Of a DNA stretch of 64,000 bases, positions 1 through 11,519 are shown in pieces; the first letter of the stretch is position 1; each line of letters opens with the position of its first letter. The notes beneath the pieces were generated by a model. The model saw only the letters and a list, made by a program, of their open reading frames with translations. It was not told where the DNA came from and did no database searches. The translations under genes were made by a program, and so were the position numbers. The DNA is from Mycobacterium sp. DL (GTDB lineage: Bacteria; Actinomycetota; Actinomycetes; Mycobacteriales; Mycobacteriaceae): positions 2,728,001 to 2,792,000 of the forward strand of contig NZ_CP155796.1 in NCBI RefSeq assembly GCF_039729195.1, given 5' to 3'.

Positions 1-794
1 AGGATCTCGGTTGGTACGTCGCCGACAACCTGCCGCCGGAACTGATCGCGCGGATGGTTGAACTGGGGCTTGCCGCGGGTTCGCGCATCACTCAGCTCGC
101 TGTGGTGATGGACGTGCGATCCCGGGGTTTCACCGGCGACCTGGACTGGGTGCGAAAGGATCTGGCGACCCGGAACATCACCCCGCAGGTGCTCTTCCTC
201 GAGGCCTCCGACGACATCCTGGTTCGGCGCTACGAGCAGAACCGGCGCAGTCATCCGTTGCAGGGCAACCAGACTCTGGCCGAAGGCATCGCGGCCGAAC
301 GGACCATGCTGGCACCGGTGCGGGCAGTCGCCGATCTGGTCATCGACACCTCGGCGCTGTCTGTGCCTGCGCTTCGGGAGAGCATCGAACGCGCCTTCGG
401 CGGTGAGGCGATCGCAGACACCAGCGTCACCGTGGAGTCCTTCGGATACAAGTACGGGTTGCCGATGGACGCCGACACCGTGATGGACGTCCGCTTCCTG
501 CCGAACCCACACTGGGTCGACGAGCTGCGACCGCACACCGGGCAGCACCCGGGAGTCCGTGACTACGTCCTCGGCCAACCTGGTGCCGTCGAGTTCCTCG
601 ACTCCTACCATCAGCTGTTGGACGTCGTGATCGACGGCTACCGCCGGGAGGGGAAGCGCTACATGACCGTCGCTATCGGATGCACCGGCGGCAAGCATCG
701 CAGTGTGGCGATGGCCGAGGCGCTGGCGGCGCGGTTGCAGGACGGCGCGACGTTGACGGTGCGGGTCCTGCACCGGGATCTGGGTCGCGAATGA
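1..794 (+). CDS. rapZ: RNase adapter / nucleotide-binding protein RapZ (C-terminal part)
   Basis: Reading frame 3 is open from the window edge, beginning DLGWYVADNLPPELIARM, so the ATG at 54 is internal and the true start lies upstream. The visible part covers the end of the P-loop ATPase domain and the whole C-terminal domain with the signature GCTGGKHRSV (about 667-700). RapZ proteins are GTP/ATP-binding; in enterobacteria RapZ directs RNase E to the small RNA GlmZ, and the role in actinobacteria is not settled. The stop overlaps the yvcK start as ATGA (791-794), so the two are translationally coupled. The rapZ-yvcK-whiA order is conserved across Gram-positive bacteria. Confidence 0.95.
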   Translation, partial: DLGWYVADNLPPELIARMVELGLAAGSRITQLAVVMDVRSRGFTGDLDWVRKDLATRNITPQVLFLEASDDILVRRYEQNRRSHPLQGNQTLAEGIAAERTMLAPVRAVADLVIDTSALSVPALRESIERAFGGEAIADTSVTVESFGYKYGLPMDADTVMDVRFLPNPHWVDELRPHTGQHPGVRDYVLGQPGAVEFLDSYHQLLDVVIDGYRREGKRYMTVAIGCTGGKHRSVAMAEALAARLQDGATLTVRVLHRDLGRE

Positions 795-1822
795 GTGCTC
801 GCATCGTTGCGCTCGGCGGCGGTCACGGTCTTTATGCGACCCTGTCGGCGGCGCGCCGGCTCACCTCGCACGTCACCGCTGTCGTCACCGTCGCCGACGA
901 CGGCGGGTCCTCCGGCCGACTGCGCAGCGAACTGGACGTGGTACCACCGGGTGACCTGCGAATGGCGTTGGCGGCGTTGGCTTCCGACAGCCCGCAAGGC
1001 AGATTGTGGGCGACGATCATCCAACATCGATTCGGTGGTAGCGGCGCCCTGGCGGGTCATCCGATCGGCAATCTGATGCTGGCCGGACTCAACGAGGTGC
1101 TCGTCGACCCGGTGGCGGCGCTGGATGAACTGGGCCGCGTCCTGGGTGTCAAGGGCCGGGTGTTGCCGATGAGCCCGGTCGGACTCAGCATCGAAGCCGA
1201 CGTCGTCGGGCTGGAATCCGACCCGCGGGTCAGCCGCGCGATCCGTGGCCAGGTGGCCATCGCCACCACGGTGGGCAAGGTGCGCCGGGTCCGGCTACTG
1301 CCCAGCGATCCACCAGCCACCCGGCAGGCGGTCGATGCCATCATGAACGCCGACCTGATCGTGCTCGGGCCGGGTTCGTGGTTCACCAGCGTCATCCCGC
1401 ACGTCCTGGTGCCGCAGTTGGCCGCGGCCCTGCAGGCCACCTCGGCGCGACGGGCTCTGGTGCTCAACCTGGTGGCCGAGCCGGGGGAGACGGCGGGCTT
1501 CTCGGTGGAGCGCCACATCCACGTCCTGGCGCAGCACGCACCGCAGTTCACCGTCCACGACATCATCGTCGATTCCGACAGCGTGCCCAGCGACCGTGAG
1601 CGGGAGCAGTTGCGCCGCACCGCCCGAATCCTCGATGCCCACGTTGAGTTTGCTGACGTTTCCAGACCTGGTACACCTTTACATGACCCGGCGAGGCTGG
1701 CCGCGGCGTTGGAGGGGGTTCGAAGGCGCGGCGCGGCGACAACCGGCACGACCCAGGCGACGCCGCCGGTTCTGCCCGCACCGACAGTGAACGGACCGAG
1801 AGGTGACCACCCGTGGCGATGA
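791..1822 (+). CDS. yvcK: YvcK/CofD-family protein (CuvA)
   Basis: Protein of 343 residues. It opens with [14 protein letters not shown], the nucleotide-sugar-binding glycine loop of the YvcK (UPF0052, CofD-like) family, followed by [12 protein letters not shown], a PPGDLR motif, [12 protein letters not shown] and [12 protein letters not shown]. YvcK proteins bind UDP-GlcNAc and are needed for normal cell shape and growth on gluconeogenic carbon. The M. tuberculosis homologue CuvA localises to growing poles. I start it at ATG 791, inside the rapZ stop, because the family begins there; the open frame further upstream is shadow. Its 3' end overlaps whiA by 10 bases. Confidence 0.95.
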   Translation: MSARIVALGGGHGLYATLSAARRLTSHVTAVVTVADDGGSSGRLRSELDVVPPGDLRMALAALASDSPQGRLWATIIQHRFGGSGALAGHPIGNLMLAGLNEVLVDPVAALDELGRVLGVKGRVLPMSPVGLSIEADVVGLESDPRVSRAIRGQVAIATTVGKVRRVRLLPSDPPATRQAVDAIMNADLIVLGPGSWFTSVIPHVLVPQLAAALQATSARRALVLNLVAEPGETAGFSVERHIHVLAQHAPQFTVHDIIVDSDSVPSDREREQLRRTARILDAHVEFADVSRPGTPLHDPARLAAALEGVRRRGAATTGTTQATPPVLPAPTVNGPRGDHPWR

Positions 1823-2796
1823 CAGCCGAGGTCAAAGATGAGCTCAGCCGGCTGGTGGTCAATTCAGTGAGCGCACGTCGCGCCGAGGTGGCCTCCTTGC
1901 TGCGTTTCGCCGGCGGTCTGCACATCGTGTCCGGGCGGGTGGTGGTCGAGGCCGAGGTCGACCTCGGGATCATCGCGCGCAGGCTGCGCAAGGACATCTA
2001 CGACCTCTACGGCTACAACGCGGTGGTTCACGTGCTGTCCGCGAGCGGTATCCGCAAGAGCACGCGATACGTGGTGCGGGTCGCCAAGGACGGAGAAGCG
2101 CTCGCGCGCCAGACCGGTCTGCTCGACCTGCGGGGGCGGCCGGTGCGCGGCCTGCCCGCCCAGGTCGTCGGCGGAAGTGTCGCCGACGCCGAGGCCGCTT
2201 GGCGCGGAGCGTTTTTGGCCCACGGCTCGCTGACCGAGCCGGGCCGGTCCTCGGCACTGGAGATCAGCTGCCCGGGACCCGAGGCTGCCCTGGCCCTCGT
2301 GGGTGCGGCCCGGCGCCTCGGCGTCAGTGCCAAGGCGCGCGAGGTCCGCGGCAGCGACCGGGTGGTGGTCCGCGACGGCGAGGCCATCGGTGCGCTGCTC
2401 ACTCGGATGGGCGCCCAGGACACCAGGCTCACCTGGGAGGAGCGGCGGATGCGCCGCGAGGTGCGGGCGACGGCCAACCGGCTGGCCAACTTCGACGACG
2501 CCAACCTGAGACGGTCGGCGCGGGCGGCCGTGGCGGCCGCCGCGCGTGTCGAACGCGCGCTCGAGATCCTCGGCGACACGGTGCCCGACCACCTGGCCGC
2601 CGCGGGCAGTCTCCGGGTCGCTCATCGGCAGGCCTCGCTCGAGGAACTGGGACGGCTGGCAGATCCGCCGATGACCAAAGACGCTGTGGCCGGACGAATT
2701 CGGCGCCTGCTGTCGATGGCCGACCGCAAGGCCAAGCAGGACAACATCCCCGACACCGAGTCGGCAGTGACCCCGGATCTGCTGGAAGACGCCTGA
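1813..2796 (+). CDS. whiA: Sporulation-type transcription regulator WhiA
   Basis: Protein of 327 residues. The N-terminal half is the degenerate LAGLIDADG homing-endonuclease-like fold ([11 protein letters not shown] at the start, [11 protein letters not shown] near residue 135). The C-terminal part, from about residue 220, is the WhiA helix-turn-helix ([25 protein letters not shown]). In Streptomyces WhiA controls division genes with WhiB; in mycobacteria it is a conserved DNA-binding protein. The GTG start at 1813 is inside the end of yvcK; ATG 1819 is an alternative. It is third in the coupled rapZ-yvcK-whiA operon. Confidence 0.95.
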   Translation: MAMTAEVKDELSRLVVNSVSARRAEVASLLRFAGGLHIVSGRVVVEAEVDLGIIARRLRKDIYDLYGYNAVVHVLSASGIRKSTRYVVRVAKDGEALARQTGLLDLRGRPVRGLPAQVVGGSVADAEAAWRGAFLAHGSLTEPGRSSALEISCPGPEAALALVGAARRLGVSAKAREVRGSDRVVVRDGEAIGALLTRMGAQDTRLTWEERRMRREVRATANRLANFDDANLRRSARAAVAAAARVERALEILGDTVPDHLAAAGSLRVAHRQASLEELGRLADPPMTKDAVAGRIRRLLSMADRKAKQDNIPDTESAVTPDLLEDA

Positions 2797-2797
2797 C

Positions 2798-3520
2798 GTG
2801 TTGGTCGGCGTCGCCTATCCGGACCCGCCGTTCAATGCGATGCCCGGTGACACCGGCCTCGACATCGAGTTGATGACGGCACTGGCAGAGACGCTCGGCG
2901 AACCTGTCGAATTCGTCGCCTACGCGGGTGTCGACGGGTCGGACGGCGACGGTTTCGACGGCATCTTCGACCGGTTGGCGGCCGGTGAGTACGACTGCGT
3001 CGCCGCGGGCACCACCGTGACGTCTGCGCGCGAACGCCGAGCGACGTTTCTTCCGCCGTACCTGATCTCGGGACAATCCATCGCCGTCGACACCGGCCGA
3101 CTACCGCACGTGCACTCCACCGACGACCTGGTCGGCCTGACGATCGGTGTGCAACGCGGCAACACCAGCGAGCAGATCGCCGAGCGACTCGTCGCCGACG
3201 GCAAGGCGGCGCAGGTGCGTGTCTACGACTACAGCGCCATCGGCACGGCGATCTCCGACCTCGCCACCGGCGACTGCGACGTGGTGATGAAGCTCGCGCC
3301 CGTGCTCACCGAACTGGTCAAAGCGTCGCCCGGAGTCGAGGTGGTCCAGCGTGGTCTGAGCGTGGAGGACATCGCGATTGCGGTCGCAACGGCCGACCAG
3401 GCGCTCGCCGGCAGGTTGCGGGTGGCTCAGGCCGAACTGGAGGCGGCGGGCACGCTGCAGCAAATGCGCCGCAAATGGTTGGGAAATCCCTACGTCGACC
3501 AGAGCCTGGGAATGCTCTGA
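2798..3520 (+). CDS. Family 3 solute-binding-like protein without signal peptide
   Basis: Protein of 240 residues with the fold of family 3 extracellular amino-acid-binding proteins: LVGVAYPDPPFNAMPGDTGLDIEL at the N-terminus (first lobe), DLVGLTIGVQRGNTSEQIAE (second lobe) and a closing MRRKWLGNP. The GTG start is one base after the whiA stop, and the first residues are already the first beta strand, so there is no room for a signal peptide or lipobox. It is therefore probably cytosolic, or needs a non-classical route. No permease or ATPase gene lies nearby. A ligand-sensing role is only a guess; the family assignment is firm, the function is not. Confidence 0.75.
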   Translation: MLVGVAYPDPPFNAMPGDTGLDIELMTALAETLGEPVEFVAYAGVDGSDGDGFDGIFDRLAAGEYDCVAAGTTVTSARERRATFLPPYLISGQSIAVDTGRLPHVHSTDDLVGLTIGVQRGNTSEQIAERLVADGKAAQVRVYDYSAIGTAISDLATGDCDVVMKLAPVLTELVKASPGVEVVQRGLSVEDIAIAVATADQALAGRLRVAQAELEAAGTLQQMRRKWLGNPYVDQSLGML

Positions 3521-3595
3521 CATCGGCGGGGACAGGCCGCGCGCAGCGAGAAGGACAAGCACTAGGCTGGGCGCCGAGCGGTGCTGAAGATGTAG

Positions 3596-4660
<1,065 letters not shown>

Positions 4661-4695
4661 GGGCGAGCGAAGCGACGGGGAATCAGGTAGATCCG

Positions 4696-5907
4696 ATGGG
4701 CATCAAGTCGCTCGAAGACCTTCTGGCCGAGGGAGTTTCGGGGCGGGGCGTGTTGGTGCGCTCCGACCTGAACGTGCCACTGGACGAGGACGGCTCGATC
4801 ACCGACCCGGGCCGCATCACCGCCTCGGTGCCGACGCTCAAGGCGCTGAGCGACGCCGGAGCGAAGGTCGTCGTCGCCGCGCACCTCGGCAGGCCCAAGG
4901 GTGAGCCGGACCCCAGGTTCTCGCTCGCCCCGGTGGCCGCAGCGCTGGGGGAGAAGCTCGGCCGCCACGTCCAACTGGCCGGAGACGTCGTGGGGTCGGA
5001 CGCACTCGCCCGTGCCGAGGGTCTCACCGACGGCGACGTCTTGCTGCTGGAGAACATCCGCTTCGACGCCCGCGAGACCAGCAAGGACGACGCCGAACGC
5101 GCGGGCCTGGCCCGGGCCCTCGTCGAGCTGGTGGGCGACGACGGTGCGTTCGTCTCCGATGGTTTCGGGGTCGTGCACCGCAAGCAGGCCTCGGTCTACG
5201 ACGTCGCTGGATTGCTGCCGCACTACGCCGGCACGCTGGTGGCCACTGAGATCAAGGTGCTCGAGCAGCTGACCGACGCGGGCGAGAAGCCCTATGCGGT
5301 TGTGCTGGGCGGATCGAAGGTGTCCGACAAGCTGGCGGTGATCGAGAGTCTGGCCACCAAGGCCGACAGCCTGGTCATCGGCGGTGGCATGTGCTTCACA
5401 TTTCTTGCTGCCCAAGGTCTTTCGGTAGGCGGGTCACTGCTCGAAGAGAGCATGATCGACACCTGCCGCAAGCTGCTGGACACCTACGGTGACGTGCTGC
5501 ACCTCCCGGTGGACATCGTGGTGGCGGAGAAGTTCGCGGCCGATTCGCCGGCCGAGACCGTGTCCGCCGACCAGATTCCGGACGGCAAGATGGGCCTGGA
5601 TGTCGGGCCGGAGTCGGTGAAGCGGTTCAGCGCGCTGCTGTCCAACGCCAGGACGATCTTCTGGAACGGTCCGATGGGGGTCTTCGAGTTCCCCGCGTTC
5701 GCAGCCGGCACCAAGGGAGTGGCCGAGGCGATCATCGCGGCCACCGGCAAAGGCGCGTTCAGCGTCGTCGGCGGCGGCGACTCGGCGGCGGCCGTGCGCC
5801 AACTCGGCCTGCCCGACGACGGCTTTTCCCACATTTCCACCGGTGGGGGCGCGTCACTGGAATACCTTGAGGGCAAGGACCTGCCCGGTATCGATGTTCT
5901 GAACTAG
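4696..5907 (+). CDS. pgk: Phosphoglycerate kinase
   Basis: Protein of 403 residues. It has RSDLNVPLD near the N-terminus (substrate binding), the hinge sequence [12 protein letters not shown] near residue 215 and the C-terminal nucleotide loop [13 protein letters not shown]. It transfers phosphate between 1,3-bisphosphoglycerate and ADP. ATG 4696 is 35 bases after the gap stop. The short spacer has a GCGAGCGAAGCGAC stretch of the kind common between mycobacterial genes. It lies between gap and tpiA, as in other actinobacteria. Confidence 0.97.
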   Translation: MGIKSLEDLLAEGVSGRGVLVRSDLNVPLDEDGSITDPGRITASVPTLKALSDAGAKVVVAAHLGRPKGEPDPRFSLAPVAAALGEKLGRHVQLAGDVVGSDALARAEGLTDGDVLLLENIRFDARETSKDDAERAGLARALVELVGDDGAFVSDGFGVVHRKQASVYDVAGLLPHYAGTLVATEIKVLEQLTDAGEKPYAVVLGGSKVSDKLAVIESLATKADSLVIGGGMCFTFLAAQGLSVGGSLLEESMIDTCRKLLDTYGDVLHLPVDIVVAEKFAADSPAETVSADQIPDGKMGLDVGPESVKRFSALLSNARTIFWNGPMGVFEFPAFAAGTKGVAEAIIAATGKGAFSVVGGGDSAAAVRQLGLPDDGFSHISTGGGASLEYLEGKDLPGIDVLN

Positions 5908-5916
5908 GAGACTTTC

Positions 5917-6702
5917 GTGTCGCGTAAGCCGCTGATCGCCGGCAACTGGAAGATGAACCTCAATCATTTCGAGGCGATCGCCCTGGTGCAGAAGATCGCT
6001 TTCTCGTTGCCGGACAAGTACTTCGACAAGGTCGACGTCACGGTCATCCCGCCGTTCACCGATCTGCGGAGTGTGCAGACGCTGGTCGACGGTGACAAGC
6101 TGCGGCTCACCTACGGTGCCCAGGACGTCTCCCAACACGATTCCGGCGCCTACACCGGTGAGATCAGCGGTGCGTTCCTGGCGAAGCTCGGATGCACCTT
6201 CGCCGTGGTGGGGCATTCGGAACGACGCACCTACCACAACGAGGACGACGCGTTGGTCGCCGCCAAAGCGGTGGCGGCCTTCAAGCACGGACTGACCCCG
6301 ATCATCTGCATCGGCGAGCACCTCGATGTCCGGGAAGCCGGCAACCACGTCGAGTACAACGTCAATCAGCTGCGCGGCTCGCTGGCGGGCCTGTCGTCCG
6401 AACAGATCGGTCGGTCCGTCATCGCCTACGAACCCGTGTGGGCGATCGGCACGGGCCGCGTCGCCAGCGCGGCCGATGCCCAGGAGGTGTGCGAGGCCAT
6501 CCGCACGGAGCTCGCGGCGCTGGCGTCCATCGACATCGCTGCGGGGGTGCGGGTGCTCTACGGCGGATCGGTCAACGCCAAGAACGTCGGCGAGATCGTC
6601 GGTCAGACCGATGTCGACGGTGCTCTGGTCGGCGGCGCGTCGCTGGACGGCGAGCAATTCGCCACGCTTTCGGCCATAGCGGCGGGTGGACCTCTTCCCT
6701 AA
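5917..6702 (+). CDS. tpiA: Triosephosphate isomerase
   Basis: Protein of 261 residues. It contains NWKMNL with the active-site Lys (residue 12), VVGHSERR with the catalytic His, [11 protein letters not shown] with the catalytic Glu and the phosphate-binding YGGSVNAKN. It interconverts dihydroxyacetone phosphate and glyceraldehyde 3-phosphate. The GTG start sits 9 bases after the pgk stop, with AGGAGA as ribosome-binding site overlapping the pgk end, consistent with one gap-pgk-tpiA transcript. Confidence 0.97.
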   Translation: MSRKPLIAGNWKMNLNHFEAIALVQKIAFSLPDKYFDKVDVTVIPPFTDLRSVQTLVDGDKLRLTYGAQDVSQHDSGAYTGEISGAFLAKLGCTFAVVGHSERRTYHNEDDALVAAKAVAAFKHGLTPIICIGEHLDVREAGNHVEYNVNQLRGSLAGLSSEQIGRSVIAYEPVWAIGTGRVASAADAQEVCEAIRTELAALASIDIAAGVRVLYGGSVNAKNVGEIVGQTDVDGALVGGASLDGEQFATLSAIAAGGPLP

Positions 6703-6733
6703 CCCGAGGCCCGGAGGCGCCGCCCGCGCCCTG

Positions 6734-6739
6734 TAGTCT
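6734..6739 (+). promoter_or_regulatory. Probable -10 element of a leaderless secG transcript
   Basis: TAGTCT lies 7 bases before the secG ATG, and no purine-rich ribosome-binding site is present. This spacing puts the predicted transcription start at or next to the ATG. Seen by pattern only. Confidence 0.5.
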
Positions 6740-6746
6740 GGCGGCC

Positions 6747-6980
6747 ATGGAATTGGCCCTGCAGATAATCCTGGTCGTGACCAGTGTGCTGGTTGTGCTC
6801 TTGGTCCTGCTGCATCGTGCCAAGGGTGGCGGCCTGTCCAGCCTGTTCGGCGGCGGTGTGCAGTCCAGCCTCTCCGGCTCCACGGTGGTCGAGAAGAACC
6901 TCGACAGGTTGACGCTGTTCGTCACCGGTATCTGGGTCGTCTCCATCGTCGGCATGGCGCTGCAGATCAAATACGGCTGA
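6747..6980 (+). CDS. secG: Preprotein translocase subunit SecG
   Basis: Protein of 77 residues, the usual length. Two membrane segments (about residues 3-22 and 52-72) flank a glycine-rich cytosolic loop, [21 protein letters not shown], typical of SecG. It is the accessory subunit of the SecYEG channel for protein export through the inner membrane. The start is ATG 6747, which fits the predicted leaderless promoter; the long open frame upstream is shadow of tpiA. In mycobacteria secG commonly follows tpiA. Confidence 0.95.
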   Translation: MELALQIILVVTSVLVVLLVLLHRAKGGGLSSLFGGGVQSSLSGSTVVEKNLDRLTLFVTGIWVVSIVGMALQIKYG

Positions 6981-7025
6981 GTCACCTCCCAGGTGCCTCA
7001 CCCTGCGCTCGAACAGCTCGCACTC

Positions 7026-7031
7026 GATACT
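7026..7031 (+). promoter_or_regulatory. Probable -10 element of ppc
   Basis: GATACT lies 7 bases before the ppc ATG, again with no ribosome-binding site, which fits a leaderless transcript. Pattern evidence only. Confidence 0.45.
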
Positions 7032-7038
7032 TGAACAC

Positions 7039-9846
7039 ATGACTGAGCTCTCCGACGCGACGTCGGACACTGCCCTCGAGCCGATCGGCGCGGTGCAACG
7101 CACCCAGGTGGGCCGAGAAGCCACCGAACCGATGCGTGAGGACATCCGGCTGCTCGGCGCGATCCTGGGCGATACCGTCCGCGAGCAGAACGGTGACGCG
7201 GTTTTTGACCTCGTCGAACGCGCGCGGGTGGAGTCCTTCCGGGTCCGTCGCTCGGAGATCGACCGCGCTGAGCTGGCCACGCTGTTCGACGGCATCGACG
7301 TTCGGCAGGCCATCCCGGTGATCCGGGCGTTCACCCACTTCGCGCTGCTGGCCAACGTGGCCGAGGACATCCACCGCGAGCGCCGCCGGGCGGTCCACGA
7401 GAAGGCAGGCGCGCCGCCACAGGACAGCAGCCTGGCCGCCACCTACCTGAAACTCGATACCGCGGAACTGGATTCGGACACTGTCGCCGACGCCCTGGTC
7501 GGCGCGCTGGTCTCGCCGGTGATCACCGCGCATCCGACCGAGACCCGTCGGCGCACGGTGTTCGACACCCAGCACCGCATCACCGAACTGATGCGCCTGC
7601 GCCTGCACGGGCATGCCAAGACCGAAGACGGCCGAGAAGTCGAGCGTGAGCTGCGCCGCCACATCCTCACGCTGTGGCAGACGGCGCTGATCCGGCTGTC
7701 GCGGCTGAAGATCCAGGACGAGATCGAGACGGGACTGCGGTACTACGCTGCGGCGTTCTTCGAGGTGATCCCGCAGGTCAACGCCGAGGTGCGGGCAGCC
7801 TTCCAGGCGCGTTGGCCGGACACCGAGCTACTCGAAGAACCGATCCTGCGACCGGGATCGTGGATCGGCGGTGACCGCGACGGCAACCCCAACGTGACCG
7901 CCGACGTCGTCAGGCTGGCCACCGGTCGTGCCGCCTACACCGCCCTGGCGCACTACTTCGTCGAGCTCACCAAGCTCGAGGAGGAGCTGTCGATGTCGCT
8001 GCGGCTGGTTCACATCAGCGACGAACTGACGGCGCTGGCAGAGGCCTGCCACGAGCCCGCCCGCGCCGATGAGCCCTACCGCCGCGCACTGCGGGTGATA
8101 CACGCCCGGCTGACCGCCACGGCGCAACAGATCCTCGACGGGCAACCCGAGCACCAACTCGACCTCGGTCTGGAGCCCTACCCGACTCCGGGTGAGCTGT
8201 TGGCCGACCTCGACGCCGTCGACGCGTCACTGCGTGCCAACGGCAGCGCGGTGCTGGCCGACGACCGGTTGACTCGACTACGAGAAGCAGTGCGTGTCTT
8301 CGGCTTCCACCTTTCTGGTCTGGACCTGCGGCAGAACTCCGACGTCCATGAGGAAGTGGTGGCCGAACTGCTGGCATGGGCCGGGGTGCATCCCGACTAC
8401 GCCTCGCTCGGTGAGTCGGAGCGAGTCGAGTTGCTGGCCGGTGAATTGGCCACCCGGCGGCCGCTGACCGGGCCGGATGCCGATCTGTCCGAGTTGGCGC
8501 GCAAGGAACTCGACATCGTCACCGCGGCCGCGCGGGCGGTGCATGTCTTCGGGCCGCAGGCCGTTCCGAACTACATCATCTCGATGTGCCAGTCGGTTTC
8601 CGACATGCTCGAAGCCGCACTGCTGCTCAAGGAGGCCGGCCTGCTCGACGCGTCGTCGGACCATCCCTACGCGCCGGTCGGGATCGTGCCGTTGTTCGAG
8701 ACCATCGACGACCTGCAGCGAGGCTCCGCGGTTCTGGAAGCGGCCCTTGACCTTCCGCTGTACCGGGCGGTCGTCGCCACCCGCGGCGACAGCCAGGAGG
8801 TCATGCTCGGTTACTCGGATTCCAACAAGGACGGCGGGTATCTGGCGGCGAACTGGGCGCTCTACCGCGCCGAACTCGACCTGGTCGAGTCGGCCCGCAA
8901 AACCGGCATCAGGCTGCGGCTGTTCCACGGCCGCGGCGGCACGGTGGGCCGCGGCGGCGGCCCGAGCTACGACGCGATCCTCGCGCAGCCGCCCGGCGCG
9001 GTGCAGGGATCGCTGCGGATCACCGAACAGGGGGAGGTGATCGCCGCGAAGTACGCCGAACCCCGGATCGCCCACCGCAACCTCGAGACCCTGCTTGCCG
9101 CCACCCTGGAAGCGACGCTGCTCGACGTGGAGGGACTCGGCGACACCGCCGAACCGGCCTACGAGGTGCTCGACGACCTGGCTGCGCGGGCACAGCGGGC
9201 GTACTCCGAACTCGTGCACGAGACACCGGGATTCGTCGAGTACTTCAAGGCATCGACTCCGGTCAGTGAGATCGGTGCCCTCAACATCGGCAGCCGGCCG
9301 GCGTCGCGCAAGCCGACCACGTCGATCTCGGATCTGCGGGCCATCCCGTGGGTGCTCGCGTGGAGCCAGTCGAGGGTGATGCTGCCCGGCTGGTACGGCA
9401 CGGGGACCGCATTCGAGGAGTGGATCTCCGAAGAGGACGGCCGGCTCGAGGTCCTGCAGGACCTGTACCGGCGCTGGCCGTTCTTCGCCACGGTGCTGTC
9501 GAACATGGCGCAGGTGCTGGCGAAATCCGATCTCGGTCTGGCCGCGCACTACGCGGAACTGGTCGAGGACGAGGCGCTGCGGCACCGGGTGTTCGACAAG
9601 ATCGTCGACGAGCACGCCCGCACGATCCGCATGCACAAGCTGATCACCGGACAGGACGACCTGCTCGCGGACAACCCGTCGCTCGCACGGTCGGTGTTCA
9701 ACCGCTTTCCCTACCTCGAACCGCTGAACCACCTGCAGGTCGAGTTGCTACGCCGGTTCCGCTCCGGCGACGAGGATGAGTTGGTGCAGCGCGGCATCCT
9801 GTTGACCATGAGCGGATTGGCTACCGCGTTGCGCAATAGCGGATAG
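7039..9846 (+). CDS. ppc: Phosphoenolpyruvate carboxylase
   Basis: Protein of 935 residues, full length. It carries the catalytic His motif [12 protein letters not shown] (near residue 161), [14 protein letters not shown], the PEP-binding [16 protein letters not shown], the glycine loop [16 protein letters not shown] and a late catalytic region [21 protein letters not shown]. It makes oxaloacetate from PEP and bicarbonate, replenishing the TCA cycle; its place after the triose-phosphate genes fits. To my recollection M. tuberculosis lacks ppc while M. smegmatis and M. leprae have it. Its last 26 bases overlap the convergent P450 gene. Confidence 0.97.
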   Translation: MTELSDATSDTALEPIGAVQRTQVGREATEPMREDIRLLGAILGDTVREQNGDAVFDLVERARVESFRVRRSEIDRAELATLFDGIDVRQAIPVIRAFTHFALLANVAEDIHRERRRAVHEKAGAPPQDSSLAATYLKLDTAELDSDTVADALVGALVSPVITAHPTETRRRTVFDTQHRITELMRLRLHGHAKTEDGREVERELRRHILTLWQTALIRLSRLKIQDEIETGLRYYAAAFFEVIPQVNAEVRAAFQARWPDTELLEEPILRPGSWIGGDRDGNPNVTADVVRLATGRAAYTALAHYFVELTKLEEELSMSLRLVHISDELTALAEACHEPARADEPYRRALRVIHARLTATAQQILDGQPEHQLDLGLEPYPTPGELLADLDAVDASLRANGSAVLADDRLTRLREAVRVFGFHLSGLDLRQNSDVHEEVVAELLAWAGVHPDYASLGESERVELLAGELATRRPLTGPDADLSELARKELDIVTAAARAVHVFGPQAVPNYIISMCQSVSDMLEAALLLKEAGLLDASSDHPYAPVGIVPLFETIDDLQRGSAVLEAALDLPLYRAVVATRGDSQEVMLGYSDSNKDGGYLAANWALYRAELDLVESARKTGIRLRLFHGRGGTVGRGGGPSYDAILAQPPGAVQGSLRITEQGEVIAAKYAEPRIAHRNLETLLAATLEATLLDVEGLGDTAEPAYEVLDDLAARAQRAYSELVHETPGFVEYFKASTPVSEIGALNIGSRPASRKPTTSISDLRAIPWVLAWSQSRVMLPGWYGTGTAFEEWISEEDGRLEVLQDLYRRWPFFATVLSNMAQVLAKSDLGLAAHYAELVEDEALRHRVFDKIVDEHARTIRMHKLITGQDDLLADNPSLARSVFNRFPYLEPLNHLQVELLRRFRSGDEDELVQRGILLTMSGLATALRNSG

Positions 9847-11098
9847 GGCACGGTTCGGCGGCTCGAGCGACCCCGCCGATCTGCGCGGGCACCGGCCGCG
9901 GATGATCACCCCACCGCGGCGTCATCTCGTAACGGCTCAGCAGGTAGGTCATCGCCGTGGTCATCGCTGCCAACGAGAACGGCTGCGCGGGACAGGAATG
10001 TCTGCCGTGCCCGAACGCGGTGACCAGCACCGGTGAGAGCAACCCGCTCTGTTCCTGCAACCGGTGGCCACGCCACCGATCGGGACGCCACAGGTCCAGA
10101 CCGGGTGCGGCCGAGGTGTTCAGCAGCGGCAGCAGGGTGGCGATCGTCCAGCCCGCAGGCACCAGGTAGGTGGCCTCGTCGGTGGCCAGTTCGACCGGCG
10201 TCAACACCGTCCGGGCCATGATCGACCGCTGTGCCAGCCTGATGCTCTCCAGCGCGCACTGCTGTGCCCGCGCGGTGTCTCCGCCCGCGATGCGGTCCCG
10301 CTCGGCGGGACGCCCGATGACGTCGACCAGCGCCCAGCCGAGCGCGGCCATCAGGTTCGACATCGACGCGATGTGGATGAGGGCGACATCGAGGGCGATA
10401 CCGCGGACCCGGATATGGTCCGGTTCACCCGACCACGCGTCCACGATCCGTGCAAACAGTCCGTCGTCGGATTCAGCTGCCGGAAGGGCGAGTTCGACGA
10501 TGTCGGTGATGTCGTCGAGCGCGGCGCGTTCGACGCGTTTGCCCGTGGCGGCGACCTGGGCCATGGCGTCGGGGTGCACAAAGGCGTCGGAGCCGTCCAG
10601 AGCGTCGAAAGCCCGCACCAGCCGCTCGAACGCATCACCCTGCGCGCACCCCCGGCCCGCCCACGAGGCCAGACCCATCCGGTGACCCAGTCGGCGGGTC
10701 AGGTCGAACAGGTCCACCGTTCCCTCTGGACCGAGTTCGGCACCCGTCAGTTCGAGTGCCCAGGCGAGGTTGTCCAGGTAGGAGGTCACATCGTCGCGGC
10801 GGAACAGCCCGGTGGGCAACGTCCGGCGTCCGTCGAAGAGCTCTTCGGGGAGCTTGCGGCGCAGCATCAGGAAATCCGCAACGCCCTTGCTGGCCGCCTG
10901 CTCGGGCAGTGCGTAGAACGATTCGACGCCGGTGGGGGAGAACGTGAAGAGGTAGCGGTCGTCACCGCTGTGCACGGCGAAGGTGTCGCCGTGGCGTCGG
11001 CGCGCGTCGCCGATCGTTGCGACGGCATCGGTGACGGTCACATCCCACGGCAGGCCGGTGCCGTCGGCGACCGGTGGCGGTGGCGTCGGAGCTGTCAA
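9821..11098 (-). CDS. Cytochrome P450
   Basis: Protein of 425 residues. The haem-ligand loop [10 protein letters not shown] has Cys at residue 369, the K-helix ExxR is E284-S-I-R287, and the following WRPDRW corresponds to the PERF region. The I-helix (about 235-255, [17 protein letters not shown]) lacks the usual (A/G)Gx(D/E)T acid-alcohol pair used in oxygen activation, so it may use an unusual mechanism or substrate. No ferredoxin or reductase gene is next to it. Its start overlaps the end of an upstream coiled-coil gene by 4 bases, so the two are likely co-translated. CYP family and substrate unknown. Confidence 0.9.
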   Translation of the reverse strand: MTAPTPPPPVADGTGLPWDVTVTDAVATIGDARRRHGDTFAVHSGDDRYLFTFSPTGVESFYALPEQAASKGVADFLMLRRKLPEELFDGRRTLPTGLFRRDDVTSYLDNLAWALELTGAELGPEGTVDLFDLTRRLGHRMGLASWAGRGCAQGDAFERLVRAFDALDGSDAFVHPDAMAQVAATGKRVERAALDDITDIVELALPAAESDDGLFARIVDAWSGEPDHIRVRGIALDVALIHIASMSNLMAALGWALVDVIGRPAERDRIAGGDTARAQQCALESIRLAQRSIMARTVLTPVELATDEATYLVPAGWTIATLLPLLNTSAAPGLDLWRPDRWRGHRLQEQSGLLSPVLVTAFGHGRHSCPAQPFSLAAMTTAMTYLLSRYEMTPRWGDHPRPVPAQIGGVARAAEPCPIRYCATR

Positions 11099-11469
11099 AG
11101 CCCGGCAGTGCGACGCACTTTGTTGACTGCGCCGCGCACCACCTGCTCGGTGGCGGCCAGGGGGGAGATCATCGATTCCCCGACGTCGACGATCCGCTCG
11201 ACGCGGACGACGATGCCCTCCATCCGGTCGACCACCGAGTGCAGCCGGGGCGCCAACTCGTTGATCTGGTTGATCGTGTCGTTGAACCGCTCGAGGGTGG
11301 CGTCGAGGTTGCGGGTCGAATGGTTGAGGTCGTCGAGCGTTTCGCCGAGGCCCTCGAGAATGGTGTCGACCTGCTCGACGGTGACGTCGGCGTTCAGCGC
11401 CGCCTGCGCGAGCTTCCTGATCCGCTCGCCGCCGGTCCGGACTGCTGGTCTGTCACCTTTGTCTGCCAT
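11095..11469 (-). CDS. Small coiled-coil protein upstream of the P450
   Basis: Protein of 124 residues, of no family I recognise. After a polar N-terminus it is one long amphipathic helical region (about 25-115) with heptad-like hydrophobic spacing, such as VEQVDTILEGLGETLDDL and LDATLERFNDTINQINEL, resembling the helical repeats of PspA-like or apolipoprotein-like proteins. There is no signal peptide or membrane span. I prefer ATG 11469 over the in-frame start at 11493 because CATACT lies 7 bases upstream in leaderless geometry. The stop overlaps the P450 start (ATGA), so it may be a partner or anchor of that enzyme; this is inference. Confidence 0.7.
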   Translation of the reverse strand: MADKGDRPAVRTGGERIRKLAQAALNADVTVEQVDTILEGLGETLDDLNHSTRNLDATLERFNDTINQINELAPRLHSVVDRMEGIVVRVERIVDVGESMISPLAATEQVVRGAVNKVRRTAGL

Positions 11470-11476
11470 GTCGGCC

Positions 11477-11482
11477 AGTATG
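11477..11482 (-). promoter_or_regulatory. Probable -10 of the coiled-coil / P450 pair
   Basis: On the minus strand CATACT (an ANNNT element) lies 7 bases before ATG 11469. It is back to back with the lutA promoter, 23 bases away. Confidence 0.4.
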
Positions 11483-11505
11483 ACGTGTGCCACAGGGGAG
11501 TCGAC

Positions 11506-11511
11506 TATGTT
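11506..11511 (+). promoter_or_regulatory. Probable -10 of lutABC
   Basis: TATGTT lies 8 bases before ATG 11520, and no ribosome-binding site is seen. It supports ATG 11520 over the in-frame GTG at 11487. Confidence 0.45.
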
Positions 11512-11519
11512 CCCCCTTG

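Noticed and set aside
8278..9732. Minus-strand 484-codon open frame inside ppc
   Set aside because: Shadow of the high-GC ppc gene; ppc has all family motifs and the antisense product shows none.
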